From: Chryseosolibacter sp044507775
GTDB lineage: Bacteria > Bacteroidota > Bacteroidia > Cytophagales > Cyclobacteriaceae
DNA: 64,000 nt
Reading direction: 5' to 3'
NCBI GenBank assembly: GCA_044507775.1
Contig: JBIQIY010000008.1
Span: 1 to 64,000 of the forward strand
Under the pieces are notes generated by a model that saw only the letters and a program-made list of their open reading frames with translations, did no database searches and was not told where the DNA came from. Numbering within the stretch: position 1 is the first letter of the stretch; the number at the start of each line of letters is the position of its first letter. The position numbers and the translations under genes are program-made. This document shows, in pieces, positions 1 through 9,969 of this stretch.

Positions 1-310
1 CTATCGCATTTTAATTTCTACTTTCATCACGACCCCCTCTCCCAAGCTTTCGCGCCATTCCAGCGCAGAAGGAGAGGGGGTGATTGCGAGCATCGGTTAT
101 CGAATCTTTTTGATGCATCGAATTGCGGACTACCGAGAATGCCGACATGCGTAATGTGCGGATAGCGATTGGGCTTCGTGCGTTGAATGGTCTTTCGCCC
201 TTTCAGGGCTCCGATAAAACAACTCGCGAACCCAGGGCTCCTCGCTAGCGCTCGTCACCCTGGGCTAGGGTATGTCGCCCTTTCAGGGCTTGGATGTGAA
301 CGACGCCTAC
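1..310. repeat. Dispersed intergenic repeat, copy 1 (about 300 bp)
   Basis: This non-coding stretch matches a second copy at about 22371-22665 along its whole length, with substitutions and small gaps. It contains two copies of a short hairpin (GCCCTTTCAGGGC type) and an inverted repeat CCCAGGG...CCCTGGG around a CTCCTCGC...GCTCGTC centre. It lies just downstream of the leftward permease gene. The first copy may begin before the window. Bases 310-400 hold no convincing gene. Confidence 0.75.
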
Positions 311-400
311 CGACGAGAATTTTCGTGTCTCTCCCGAGGACTCAACTCTTGGTTCCCTCTCCGGTGCCGCGAGTGTGCGCTGCCGGCGAAGGCAGGCCCC

Positions 401-2827
401 TCACTCATTTCTCAACGTCCTTGCGGGATCTGTGTTCGCAGCTTTTAACGATTCATAGCTGATCGTCAACAACGCAATGGCTACCGCTCCAAGTCCGGCA
501 TAGGTGAAGAGGACAAAGTCAAGCGGCGTCTTGTATTCAAATCCCTGCAGCCACTGGGTCATCGCATACCAAGCGAGCGGCGCAGCGATAACAAAAGCAA
601 CGAAAATAAGCTTGACAAACTCCTTCGACATCAGTCCAACGATTTGCGGAGTGCTTGCACCCATAACTTTTCGGACACCGATCTCCTTCCGCCGCCGTTC
701 GGCCATGAATGATGACAATCCATATAACCCAAGGCTGCAAATGACCATCGCAATAGCGGCAAACGACCGTATAATGTTCGCGACGCGCTCGTCTTCGGTG
801 TACTGCTTCTGTATGTTGTCATCCAGGAATGTGTACTCGAAGGGCGCATCCGATACATGATCTTTCCAGATGTTCTGAAGTTGCGAAATGGTCTGCGCAA
901 ATCCCGCCGAGTTCACGGCGGCGATCATGAAATCATATTCGTCCGATTTCTCGGGAAGCTCGAATGCCACGGGTACGATCGGATTCCGTAATGAGGTCTG
1001 GTTGTAGTTCTCCATCACCCCGATCACTTCAAACGTGTATTTCTCTCCTTGCCACTCGAAGTACAGCTTCTCGCCTACCATCTTCTCCGGCGCAATGCCA
1101 AACTTTTCCGCACCCATGCGATTGATGATAAGCTGGCCTTTCGAATCGGCTTCGCGGTTTGTCGTGAATCCTCTTCCCGCGATGAGTTTGATGCCGAGCA
1201 AGTCCATAAGTCCTGCATCGATGTTGTTCCGACGGTGAAGGATGGCGTTATCCATGTTTCCCCCTGCCATGTAAAACGACATGTCGTTAAAAATGTCGGA
1301 GCCCGGTGGATAATTGACGGCTGAGACAGCATCAATGGAACTCATCTGTGCCAACGCAGCCTTCAGCGGCTCATACTTTTGTTTTGCTTCCGTCGTTCGA
1401 AGTGGGATCACGACCTTGGCCTGTGGATCAAAGCCGAGATCTTTCTCTTTCATATACGAGATCTGTCGCTCGATCACCAGCATGCCGCAGACAAGAACGA
1501 TCGCTACGACAAACTGAAAAACAACCAAACCCTGCCGGAGGGCTCCGGACGAATTGCTCAATGTGAATTTACCCTTCAACACTTCCGCCGGCTGAAAAGA
1601 AGACATATAAAATGCAGGATAACTTCCTGCAATGAGGCCGGTAACAAAAGTGAGCGTCACCAGCGCAATGGCAAAGAACCGGACATTCTCCGGCGTGAAT
1701 GAAAGATCTTTTCCGGCCAGCTGATTAAAGATCGGCAACACGGCATAGATCAAAGCCACGCTGAGCAACATCGAAATTGCCACGATGATCATCGCTTCGC
1801 CGAGGATCTGCCGGATCAGGCTGCTGCGAAACGCGCCCATCACTTTGCGTATTCCAATTTCCGCAGCCCGCTTGGTAGCCTTGGCGGTGGACAGATTCAT
1901 GAAGTTGATGCACGCCAGCACAAGAATGAACGCCGCGATGGAGACGATGACATAGATGTAAGTGATCCGTTGACTCTTGTCGATTTCAGACATGAGATAG
2001 ATATCCTTGACAGGCTCAAGAAACAGTTTCTTTGACAATCCCAATGCCTTCATGTCTTCCGAACCATACTTGACCAGGACCTCGTTGATTTTTTTCTCGA
2101 CTGCCTCTTCGGAGTGACCCGGCGCGAGCTTGAGGAATCCCCTCACAAAATTTTGCCCGGCCCACTCTGATGCTGCGTTGGGATTGTTGCGGACGTACTC
2201 TCCGCTTCCCTCACTCATGATGGAGGTAAAGAGATTGACATCCAGGAAACTCTTATGGGCTTTGAAGACACCCGTTATTTTATAGTTGACGGGACCGCCC
2301 CCCTGACTGATAAGAATATTTTTGTTCAGCGCGGGTTCTTTACCAAAAAGCTTTCCTGCGATCAACTCGGATATCACAACGGTGTTGGCATCCGCAAGGG
2401 CTTTGTGAGGACTGCCTTCGATGAACTCATAAGTGAGTATGTCAAAAATTGTGGAGTCGGCGACAAATGCCTTTGACTCGTAAAATTTGTTGTCCTCGTA
2501 CTGGATGAGGTTTTCGTTGCTGAACGTCGGAACTAACCTCGCGGCGGCTTCGATCTCGGGAAGCTCGTCCTTCAGGGTCATAGTGATGGGAGGCGAAACG
2601 GTACCGATTTTGTCTATGCCAATAACGTTGGAACTGAATTCAGTGTCGATGCGATAGAGATCGTCAATCCGCTCGTGATGGCGGTCGTAGGAAAACTCGT
2701 CCTTTACATAGAGTGCGAGAAGCAGGCAGCAAGTCACGCCCAATGAGAGCCCCGCAATGTTGATGAGCGAATAGACTTTTGTGCGCAGCAGGCTGCGGAG
2801 AGCGATCTTCAAATAGTTCTGAAGCAT
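401..2827 (-). CDS. MacB/FtsX-like ABC transporter permease
   Basis: An inner-membrane permease of about 808 residues with the duplicated architecture of Bacteroidota MacB-type proteins. A membrane segment at about residues 20-41 is followed by a periplasmic MacB_PCD-like domain, a three-helix FtsX block at about 285-410, another membrane segment near 430, a second periplasmic domain, and a final FtsX block at about 690-800. Both FtsX blocks carry the typical cytoplasmic motif (AEIGIRKVMGA and KEIGVRKVMGA). Family members couple ATP hydrolysis by a separate ATPase to periplasmic work such as lipoprotein or peptide export. No ATPase gene lies nearby, so the partner and substrate are unknown. 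The ATG at 2827 is followed directly by the expected N-terminus. Confidence 0.9.
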   Translation of the reverse strand: MLQNYLKIALRSLLRTKVYSLINIAGLSLGVTCCLLLALYVKDEFSYDRHHERIDDLYRIDTEFSSNVIGIDKIGTVSPPITMTLKDELPEIEAAARLVPTFSNENLIQYEDNKFYESKAFVADSTIFDILTYEFIEGSPHKALADANTVVISELIAGKLFGKEPALNKNILISQGGGPVNYKITGVFKAHKSFLDVNLFTSIMSEGSGEYVRNNPNAASEWAGQNFVRGFLKLAPGHSEEAVEKKINEVLVKYGSEDMKALGLSKKLFLEPVKDIYLMSEIDKSQRITYIYVIVSIAAFILVLACINFMNLSTAKATKRAAEIGIRKVMGAFRSSLIRQILGEAMIIVAISMLLSVALIYAVLPIFNQLAGKDLSFTPENVRFFAIALVTLTFVTGLIAGSYPAFYMSSFQPAEVLKGKFTLSNSSGALRQGLVVFQFVVAIVLVCGMLVIERQISYMKEKDLGFDPQAKVVIPLRTTEAKQKYEPLKAALAQMSSIDAVSAVNYPPGSDIFNDMSFYMAGGNMDNAILHRRNNIDAGLMDLLGIKLIAGRGFTTNREADSKGQLIINRMGAEKFGIAPEKMVGEKLYFEWQGEKYTFEVIGVMENYNQTSLRNPIVPVAFELPEKSDEYDFMIAAVNSAGFAQTISQLQNIWKDHVSDAPFEYTFLDDNIQKQYTEDERVANIIRSFAAIAMVICSLGLYGLSSFMAERRRKEIGVRKVMGASTPQIVGLMSKEFVKLIFVAFVIAAPLAWYAMTQWLQGFEYKTPLDFVLFTYAGLGAVAIALLTISYESLKAANTDPARTLRNE

Positions 2828-2950
2828 GGTTGGCTGGTTTGACCGGTGTGACTGGCGAAATTGGTGCCATATCGAAATTAGTCAATTCCAGCAGTTTTCC
2901 CGCTTGGGAGCAGTGCATGATCGTACGGGGGTGTCCGGTAACGGACGGCT

Positions 2951-2993
2951 GGTGAGTGGTGAGTGGTGAGTAGTGAGTAGTGAGTGGTGAGTG
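2951..2993. repeat. Short tandem repeat, 7-bp unit
   Basis: About six copies of a 7-bp unit (GGTGAGT or AGTGAGT) lie in the non-coding region 2828-3414 between the permease and the DUF3127 gene. Such tracts can vary in copy number. No promoter or gene is evident in the rest of 2828-3200. Confidence 0.75.
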
Positions 2994-3201
2994 CGGCTTG
3001 ATGGGTTTTGCTCTTATCTTGGTGTGTGCAGGGATCGTTGTGAGTGACATTCACGCCTGCTGCCGCGCAGCCCCCATCATGGAGCAGGATCACGTCTGAC
3101 GATTCACGACTCGCGACTGATGATTCGCGCTGTCAGGAAAACATTTCGGTTCAAAACGCGCGTTTGTTTTTGGTAAGTAAGTGAATGGTTCTATTTTTGC
3201 C

Positions 3202-3370
3202 CGACTACGCCTCCGTCGCGCATGCCAGCGCAGGCTTCGTCGGGCAGGCTCCGACTACGCCTCCGTCGCGCGCGACTGCGCCTCTTTCGCGCATGCCGCC
3301 GCAGGCTTTGTCGGGCAGGCGCGACTACGCATCTCCGCGCATGCTGCCGCAAGCTTCGTCGCGCAGGCTT
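3202..3370. repeat. Degenerate tandem repeat of about 50-68 bp
   Basis: Three units begin CGACTACGC and continue through GCGCATGCC.GCGCAGGC to TTCGTCGGGCAGGC. The block is GC-rich compared with its surroundings and ends 45 bp before the DUF3127 start. Short open frames in it are by-products of the repeat. Related wording (GCCGCCAGCGCA...GGCTTCGGCGGGCAGG) appears at 22316-22362. Confidence 0.7.
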
Positions 3371-3414
3371 TAACCTTTAACCTATAACTTACAACTTACA
3401 ACTTACCACTCCAC

Positions 3415-3756
3415 ATGCAGTTGACAGCGAAACTCATTCAAATACTTCCTCTCCAGACCGGCAACGGCAAGAATGGCGAATGGAAAAAACAGGACATCAT
3501 TGTTGAAACCGACGGACAGTATCCCAAGAAAGTATGCGTTTCCATCTGGGGTGATAAGATCAATCCGAGTCAGCTTATGGTCGGCAATAAGCTCAAGATC
3601 GACTTTGATATTGAAAGCCGTGAGTACAATTCGCGTTGGTATACCGATGTGAAGGCGTGGAGAGTCGAGTCAGTTGGCGGAAGCACGAGCGACGACATTC
3701 CGCTTCCCGATGAGGAGCCGATCACAACCAACGGAAATGATGACATCCCGTTCTGA
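3415..3756 (+). CDS. DUF3127 domain protein
   Basis: A 113-residue protein recognised as the DUF3127 family, small proteins common in Bacteroidota. The N-terminus MQLTAKLIQILPLQTG and the central QYPKKVCVSIWGDK segment are typical. An OB-like fold related to single-strand DNA-binding proteins has been suggested for the family; the acidic tail ending DDIPF resembles the C-terminal tip of SSB proteins, which binds partner proteins. That functional link is inference. The last 20 bases overlap the likely start of the downstream GH43-like gene in another frame. Confidence 0.85.
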   Translation: MQLTAKLIQILPLQTGNGKNGEWKKQDIIVETDGQYPKKVCVSIWGDKINPSQLMVGNKLKIDFDIESREYNSRWYTDVKAWRVESVGGSTSDDIPLPDEEPITTNGNDDIPF

Positions 3757-4798
3757 GACCTTTCGTCTCCTCTTTCGAAGAATTTTGACCATTGATTACT
3801 GGTTCAGTAGCCGTGTAAATACGAAGCACGGATTGTCCCTGCTCATCCTGTTGCTCTCCGTCGTTGCCTTATCCTGCAAGGAAGCCAAGGGGACCGACGA
3901 TCTTCCCGCGACAAAATCAGATACTTCTGTTGCAAAGATTCCGCTGGGTGACCCTTTCATCATGTTGTGGGAAGATACTTACTACGCATACGGGACACAA
4001 TCGGCGGACGGGATCGTTGTTTACGAGTCGGAGGACCTTATCAACTGGCGCATTCCCGAGGGCGCGGCTGGCGGACTGGCGTTGCATAAAGATGACGTGT
4101 GGGGCGACCGTTGGTTCTGGGCGCCAGAGGTTTATCATGTGAACGGAAAGTTCTATATGTACTTTTCCGCAGACGAGCATATTTGTGTCGCAACGAGCGA
4201 CTCGCCGCTGGGTCCCTTCCGCCAGGAGATCCAACAGCCCATGATTGCGGATGAAAAATGTATCGACAACACATTGTTTATCGATGACAATGGGAAGCCT
4301 TACCTCTTTTTCGATCGCTTTAACGACGGATTAAACATCTGGTTCGCGGAACTTGAGGACGACCTCATCACCATCCGGAAAGAAACGATGAAGAAGTGCA
4401 TTCATGTTTCACAACCGTGGGAGGAAGTGTGGCCGCGTGTAAACGAAGGATCCTTCGTCATCCTGCGCAATGGACTCTATTACATGACGTATTCAGCAAA
4501 CAGCTACGAAAGCCAGTCGTACGGAATTGGTTTCGCCACCGCGGAGAGTATAGATGGACCCTGGACGAAGTATGAAAACAATCCGATCTTTCAGAAACCA
4601 GGTGATCTCGTCGGAGTAGGGCACAGTGCGATGTTTACTGATAAGAACGGGAACCTGCGCATTGCCTTTCACGCACATAACAGTCGGGAGAAGATCCATC
4701 CCCGCCACATGTACATAAGCACAGTGTCCTTCGAACAACGAGATGGGAAGGAGATTATGGTCATCGATGAAGATTTCATTACACCTGTCTTGAAGTAA
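3737..4798 (+). CDS. GH43-like glycoside hydrolase, lipoprotein
   Basis: A predicted surface or periplasmic lipoprotein with a five-bladed propeller of the GH43 type, a family cleaving arabinan, xylan or galactan linkages. The three catalytic acids fit the pattern: Asp in GDPFIML near the start, the pKa-modulating Asp in KCIDNTLFIDD, and the general-acid Glu in VNEGSFVI. A hydrophobic segment LLILLLSVVALSC supplies the lipobox. The start is uncertain: ATG codons at 3737 and 3740 overlap the DUF3127 gene, and a TTG at 3785 would give a more usual short signal peptide. It lies 385 bp before susC and probably belongs to the same utilisation locus. Confidence 0.85.
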   Translation: MMTSRSETFRLLFRRILTIDYWFSSRVNTKHGLSLLILLLSVVALSCKEAKGTDDLPATKSDTSVAKIPLGDPFIMLWEDTYYAYGTQSADGIVVYESEDLINWRIPEGAAGGLALHKDDVWGDRWFWAPEVYHVNGKFYMYFSADEHICVATSDSPLGPFRQEIQQPMIADEKCIDNTLFIDDNGKPYLFFDRFNDGLNIWFAELEDDLITIRKETMKKCIHVSQPWEEVWPRVNEGSFVILRNGLYYMTYSANSYESQSYGIGFATAESIDGPWTKYENNPIFQKPGDLVGVGHSAMFTDKNGNLRIAFHAHNSREKIHPRHMYISTVSFEQRDGKEIMVIDEDFITPVLK

Positions 4799-5183
4799 GC
4801 TCTATCCGATGAAAGGAACGAAGCCACTCCCCGCGACCCCGTGAAGGCAAAGTGAGGCTGACCTTGCGCCTGCGGATCAATGTTCTGATGATGGTGCGGT
4901 TCATTTTGGAGTTATCATATTATAGACTATATTCGGAAAGCCCCAGATAGTGATCTCGCCTATCCGGATCTATTAATATCCCCCACTTTTTAGTATCGCA
5001 ATTCCTTTGAAACCACCTGGCGTGTCCATTGGACTCGTTTGGAGCGCTGCGCTTTGGTTTGAACTGTGGAAAAAAAAGGCGCTTCGCCTGACGCAGGCAT
5101 GAAGGATCCCGCGAGCACAAGGAGCCAATTTTCATTCGAAGAGACGTGCATTGAGATCGAATTCACTAAACAACAATAGATCT
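4799..5183. other. Intergenic region upstream of the SusC gene
   Basis: No gene is supported here. The region must hold the promoter of the SusC/SusD operon, but no clear TTTG...TAnnTTTG pair could be assigned. No regulator gene (anti-sigma/ECF pair, hybrid two-component system or AraC type) lies in or beside the locus. Confidence 0.5.
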
Positions 5184-8100
5184 ATGAAAAAAAGGTTTAC
5201 ACGAAGGATCAGCGCCGCATTAGCTGTGTGGTGTCTCTGTTTTTCATGGTCGCAGTTATATGCGAGCGATGCGTTTGACGACGGAAGTGTTTTCTTGTCG
5301 AGCCAGGCCGACCTCCTGGTTCAGGGAAAGGTCACTGATTCAGATGGCGAAGGCCTTCCGGGAGTAACGATTATTCTCAAGGAGAGTTCACTCGGGACCA
5401 CGACTGATGTTGAAGGAAACTACAGGCTGGATGTCCCCACCGGGCAGGAGAACGGAACATTGGTGTTTTCCTTTGTCGGATTTGAAACCCGCGAAGTGCC
5501 GATCAATGGCCAGGCGCAAATCGATGTGCAGCTTGTGCCGTCTATCCAATCGCTGCAGGAAGTCGTTGTAGTGGGTTACGGTACCCAGGAGAAACGCGAT
5601 CTGACGGGAGCGATTTCCGTCGTTGCGCCTGAAGAACTACAGAAGAGACAAGCGACGACAATAGGGGAAGCGTTGCAGGGTCTGGCATCGGGAGTTAATG
5701 TTCGTGCAGGGGGCCAGCCGGGTTCCGAGGCGCGCGTTCAAATCCGGGGTATCAAGAACCTGCAGGGCGCTACACCGCTGTACGTGATTGACGGACTTAT
5801 TACCACAGCGAATCGTGACTTCAATCCCAATGACATCGAATCTATTCAAATTCTGAAAGATGCTTCGGCCGCTGCCATTTATGGATCGAGGGCAGCGAAC
5901 GGTGTCATCATCATTACAACCAAACAGGGAAAGAAAGGCCCGATGCAAATCGAATTCTCCGGCAAGAGTAGCATCCAGACCACACCGCGCTACGAGCTCG
6001 CCGAGACGGATGAGTTTGCGCGACTTAACTACATGGCCTATGATAACGCAGGCGCCGCACGCCAAAATCTTGACCTTTCTAACAATACCAACTGGCAGGA
6101 CGAAGCATTTCAGACTGGTAACATGCAGGATTATAACATCTCCTTTTCTGGCGGCGGCGATAACGGAAGCTACATGGTCTCCGGAAACTATTTTGGAAAC
6201 AAGGGGACCGTTATCAGTACAGGATTTGACCGGTACAGCCTCCGTGTCAACACGAGGGGCTCAAAAGGAATATTCAGTATCGGGGAAAACGTTGCTATTT
6301 CAAACTCGATGGTAGATGAGATGTCGGGAAACCCGTATGTCGATGTTGTACGACTGCTCCCAACAATTCCTGTTTATGATCCGAGCCACCCCGGCGGATA
6401 TGGCTACGGTGATGAAGCGAAAGCCCGGACATTCGGTACCAACCCCGTTGCGCTGGCGGACCTCGTGGATGTCAGAAATCAGAATCTCAGGATACGCGGT
6501 AATTTGTGGTCGGAACTGGCGCCGTTTCCCTTTTTGACCTATCGTTTGAATCTCGGATACGAAACGAGTAGCGACCACCATTCGAATCTAAGGAAGCTGG
6601 GAAACTGGACGCTGAACCAGCCATTTGATCCCGCCATTGCACACGAGAACCGCGCACAGTATGAATCGAAACTCGTTGAAAATACGCTGACGTTCAAAAA
6701 GTCTTTTGACAAGCATTCGCTTACGCTGCTTGCCGGGCAGACCTATCAGAACATCGACTACGGACAGATCTGGGGCACCAAACGCAATGTGTTGAGGAGC
6801 TCGACCGGCCAATACTATAGCGTGCTGGATCAGGGGAACGAGCCGCAGACGGGTGGATATCTGCAGGAGGCCATCCTCCTTTCATACCTGGGCAGACTGG
6901 AGTATGCGTATGGTGACAAATATCTCTTGAATGCAGTTTTTCGTCGAGACGGATCTTCGCGGTTCGGACCCAATTACAAATGGGGAAACTTCCCTTCGAT
7001 TTCCGCCGCATGGCGTATCAGCGAGGAAAGTTTTTTCCAGGTTCCCGCGCTTGACGATTTGAAAATCCGTGCCAGCTATGGTACGCTGGGTAACAGCAAC
7101 ATCGGGTATTGGGATTATGTGGCAACGATCAATACATTTTCAACCGTGGCAATGGGTCGTGACCAGCACATCGAGCCCGGAGCAACTCAGGTGCAACTGG
7201 TGAACCAGGATATCCACTGGGAAACATTGAAACAGCTGAATTTGGGAGTCGACGCTGGCTTCCTGGATAACCAGTTAACCCTAACCGCAGAATACTTTGT
7301 CGCAGAAACGGAAGATGTTTTGACCAATATGCCGATTGCGTTGACGACCGGAAACGACGGAGGTAATCCCGTTGTGAATGCTGCGACGCTTCGGAATAGC
7401 GGATTTGAATTTTCCGCCGCATATCGCGAAGAAGAAAAATCTTTCAAATACTACGCGGATGTGAACGTCACCACGCTGCGCAATAAAGTGCTCGACCTCG
7501 GATATGGAAGGAATGACATTTTTGTCGGCAACACGGTAACGGAGATCGGACAACCTATTGGGATGTGGTATGTCCTTGAAACTGACGGGTTGTTCCAGAC
7601 TCCGGATGAAGTAGACAACTACCGAGCCGCCGATGGAGAAACCGTCATCCAGCCAGGTGCAAAGCCGGGAGACATCCGCTTCAAGGACAACAGCGGCGAC
7701 GGTCAGATCACCAACGACGACAAGAAAGTAGTTGGGAGCCCGTGGCCGGACTTCGAGCTTGGCTTGAATCTCGGCGCATCGTATAGGAACTTCAGTCTGT
7801 CGATGAACTGGTTTGGCTCGTTCGGTGCAACTGTGTACAATTCCATGCGAAGTGTTGTGGATCGCTTCGACGACAATTCAAACTACCGCAAGGGTATTCA
7901 ACCGTGGACACCTGAAAATCCCAATACGGGGGTTGCACGTGCTTACTATGGGTCAACACTTAATTCACGTGGCGACACGGACAGGTGGCTGGAGAACGGG
8001 ACATTCATGCGTCTGAAATTCATTAGCCTTGACTACTCACTTCCTGATGCAATTATCGGGAAGATCGGATTTTCGTATGCACGCATTTCTTTGTCCGGAC

Positions 8101-8240
8101 AAAATCTGCTGACCTTTACAAAGTATTCCGGATTGGATCCGGAGTTTAACAATGCCGCCAACATTTACGAACGCGGTGTAGAGGGTTTTGCGTACCCAAA
8201 CCTCCGGACGTATTCATTGGGATTACAATTTGGTTTCTAA
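5184..8240 (+). CDS. SusC/RagA-type TonB-linked outer-membrane receptor
   Basis: A TonB-dependent receptor of about 1018 residues that imports oligosaccharides across the outer membrane together with its SusD lipoprotein. Order: signal peptide from MKKRFTRRISAALAVWCL, a carboxypeptidase-regulatory-like domain (QGKVTDSDGEGLPGVTI), the plug signature EVVVVGYGTQEKRDLTGAIS, the plug (IRGIKNLQGATPLYVIDG; ILKDASAAAIYGSRAANGVI), then a large barrel ending in the aromatic residue typical of barrel proteins (LGLQFGF). The ATG at 5184 is preferred over 5151 because it starts the signal peptide. The SusD gene follows after 19 bp. Confidence 0.96.
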   Translation: MKKRFTRRISAALAVWCLCFSWSQLYASDAFDDGSVFLSSQADLLVQGKVTDSDGEGLPGVTIILKESSLGTTTDVEGNYRLDVPTGQENGTLVFSFVGFETREVPINGQAQIDVQLVPSIQSLQEVVVVGYGTQEKRDLTGAISVVAPEELQKRQATTIGEALQGLASGVNVRAGGQPGSEARVQIRGIKNLQGATPLYVIDGLITTANRDFNPNDIESIQILKDASAAAIYGSRAANGVIIITTKQGKKGPMQIEFSGKSSIQTTPRYELAETDEFARLNYMAYDNAGAARQNLDLSNNTNWQDEAFQTGNMQDYNISFSGGGDNGSYMVSGNYFGNKGTVISTGFDRYSLRVNTRGSKGIFSIGENVAISNSMVDEMSGNPYVDVVRLLPTIPVYDPSHPGGYGYGDEAKARTFGTNPVALADLVDVRNQNLRIRGNLWSELAPFPFLTYRLNLGYETSSDHHSNLRKLGNWTLNQPFDPAIAHENRAQYESKLVENTLTFKKSFDKHSLTLLAGQTYQNIDYGQIWGTKRNVLRSSTGQYYSVLDQGNEPQTGGYLQEAILLSYLGRLEYAYGDKYLLNAVFRRDGSSRFGPNYKWGNFPSISAAWRISEESFFQVPALDDLKIRASYGTLGNSNIGYWDYVATINTFSTVAMGRDQHIEPGATQVQLVNQDIHWETLKQLNLGVDAGFLDNQLTLTAEYFVAETEDVLTNMPIALTTGNDGGNPVVNAATLRNSGFEFSAAYREEEKSFKYYADVNVTTLRNKVLDLGYGRNDIFVGNTVTEIGQPIGMWYVLETDGLFQTPDEVDNYRAADGETVIQPGAKPGDIRFKDNSGDGQITNDDKKVVGSPWPDFELGLNLGASYRNFSLSMNWFGSFGATVYNSMRSVVDRFDDNSNYRKGIQPWTPENPNTGVARAYYGSTLNSRGDTDRWLENGTFMRLKFISLDYSLPDAIIGKIGFSYARISLSGQNLLTFTKYSGLDPEFNNAANIYERGVEGFAYPNLRTYSLGLQFGF

Positions 8241-8259
8241 TTCTTAATAGCAATAAATT

Positions 8260-9798
8260 ATGAAAAAGCATTTTTGTTTAACGATACTGTGTTTTGCAAT
8301 CGCAGGCATTCTCCCCGGTTGTGACGAGGATTTGCTCGACGTGGAAAATCCGAACAGCCTCACGACGGATCAGTTCTGGACCACTGAATCCGATGCACAA
8401 CAAGCAATCAATGCCGCCTACGCCATGTTTTACAAGCCTGGACTGTGGTCCCGCTGGATTTATTTCCGCCTCGACCTTACCTCCGATGAAGGGTTTAGCA
8501 AGAGTCCGTGGATTGAGCTCGCAGATTGGACCCGGTTTCAATATGTAAACTATAACTTCTGGGAAGGCAATAACTGGACATGGCGTGATACATATAAAGC
8601 AATATTCAGGTGCAACCAGGTGCTCGCCAATGTGCCAAATATTGAATTCGCTGATCCTGATAAGAAGGAACTTATCCTTGCCCAAGCAAAATTTCTTCGC
8701 GCACTTCACTATTATTATGCAGCGATCCTGTGGGAAAATATTCCGCTGGTATTAGAACCGTCCAACCCTGACGATTTGCCTGAACAGAGTACGTTGGAGG
8801 AAGTATGGGCGCAGGTTGAAAAGGACCTGACTGAAGCGCTGCCGGTACTTCCGGTAACCTGGGATGACGCGAATGTCGGAAGACCAACGAGGGGCGCAGT
8901 TAATGCGTTTCTTGCGCGGACTTACATGCAGCAGCACAAATGGCCCGAGGCAAAATCAGCTCTTGACTATTTCTTCACCGGTGAAGGCGCAGGTCAGTAC
9001 ACGCTCGTTGATAATTTCCAGGATAACTTCACGGATATCCATGAGAACAACAGCGAGTCGGTTTTTGAGATTCAGTTTTCGGATGCGAACATGGGTGGTG
9101 GCGATAACGATGATCCTAACCAGAACATGGGAACCCACAGGCCACAGTTTTTTGCGCCGCGGAGCATCGGATGGTCTGACGGTCAGGCCCGATTCTGGCT
9201 CGTGGAGGAGTTCAAGAAGGAACACACAACGGCCGACGAATTGGATCCTCGTTTACAATACTCATTGTTCTATCCAACGCAGGAAGCTGACTTCGGTGCC
9301 AAGGTTTATGGACGCAGTTGGGAATGGGGTGCCGATGAAGCGTGGTTTAAAAAATACTCACGCGATTATTACCGCACCAATGAAGATTACTTTGGACAGG
9401 TGAATTTCCGGATGGTGCGTTTCGCGGATGTACTCTTGATGTATGCAGAGGTCCTGAATGAACTGGATCAGACAGCAACGGCAGCGACCTATGTTGATAT
9501 GGTGCGGGCGCGCGCCGGGCTGGCGCCTTTATCGGTTGGTCAGCCTGCCGCCCTTGCGGACAAGAACGCTTTCCGGGATCGACTGAAAGTAGAAAGGTCC
9601 CTGGAACTCTGCGGTGAAAGTGTTCGCTGGGCGGATCTAAAGCGATGGGGAGACCTGGATACTCAGGAAAAGGTAGAGCAGGTGGCTCTTCGCGATCCGG
9701 ATTTCAATAACTTTGTCGTCGGTAAACACATCAGGCTTCCGATTCCGCAAGTAGAAGTCCTCAACAACGTTAACCTGGAACAAAACGACCTGTATTGA
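8260..9798 (+). CDS. SusD/RagB-family outer-membrane lipoprotein
   Basis: A 512-residue surface lipoprotein that caps the SusC barrel and binds the glycan. The signal peptide ends at a lipobox (AGILPGC), followed by the usual SusD opening (DLLDVENPNSLTTDQFW) and the helical TPR-like repeats (KAIFRCNQVLANVP, AKFLRALHYYY). The C-terminal part has the conserved FRMVRFADVLLMYAEVLNE and VERSLELCGESVRWADLKRWG segments. It is cotranscribed with the SusC gene, and a strong terminator follows its stop codon. Confidence 0.96.
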   Translation: MKKHFCLTILCFAIAGILPGCDEDLLDVENPNSLTTDQFWTTESDAQQAINAAYAMFYKPGLWSRWIYFRLDLTSDEGFSKSPWIELADWTRFQYVNYNFWEGNNWTWRDTYKAIFRCNQVLANVPNIEFADPDKKELILAQAKFLRALHYYYAAILWENIPLVLEPSNPDDLPEQSTLEEVWAQVEKDLTEALPVLPVTWDDANVGRPTRGAVNAFLARTYMQQHKWPEAKSALDYFFTGEGAGQYTLVDNFQDNFTDIHENNSESVFEIQFSDANMGGGDNDDPNQNMGTHRPQFFAPRSIGWSDGQARFWLVEEFKKEHTTADELDPRLQYSLFYPTQEADFGAKVYGRSWEWGADEAWFKKYSRDYYRTNEDYFGQVNFRMVRFADVLLMYAEVLNELDQTATAATYVDMVRARAGLAPLSVGQPAALADKNAFRDRLKVERSLELCGESVRWADLKRWGDLDTQEKVEQVALRDPDFNNFVVGKHIRLPIPQVEVLNNVNLEQNDLY

Positions 9799-9827
9799 TC
9801 AGGACAAAAAAATGGATACCGTGCTGG

Positions 9828-9868
9828 GCGTCCGCGTGTGTTGGTTGTCAACATACGCGGACGCTTTT
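9828..9868 (+). terminator. Intrinsic terminator after susCD
   Basis: A 16-bp stem (GCGTCCGCGTGTGTTG at 9828-9843, complement at 9849-9864, with one G-T pair) and a 5-base loop are followed by TTTT. It lies between the SusD gene and the GH5-like gene, so the enzyme genes downstream are likely expressed by read-through or from their own promoter. Confidence 0.85.
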
Positions 9869-9969
9869 GTGGTTCCCTATTGTATACGGAATGGAATTAC
9901 CCGTCACCTGCTTTCAGGTTGGCAGTTTTCCCTTATCTTCGACAATCTTCAACTTAATATAAACAATCG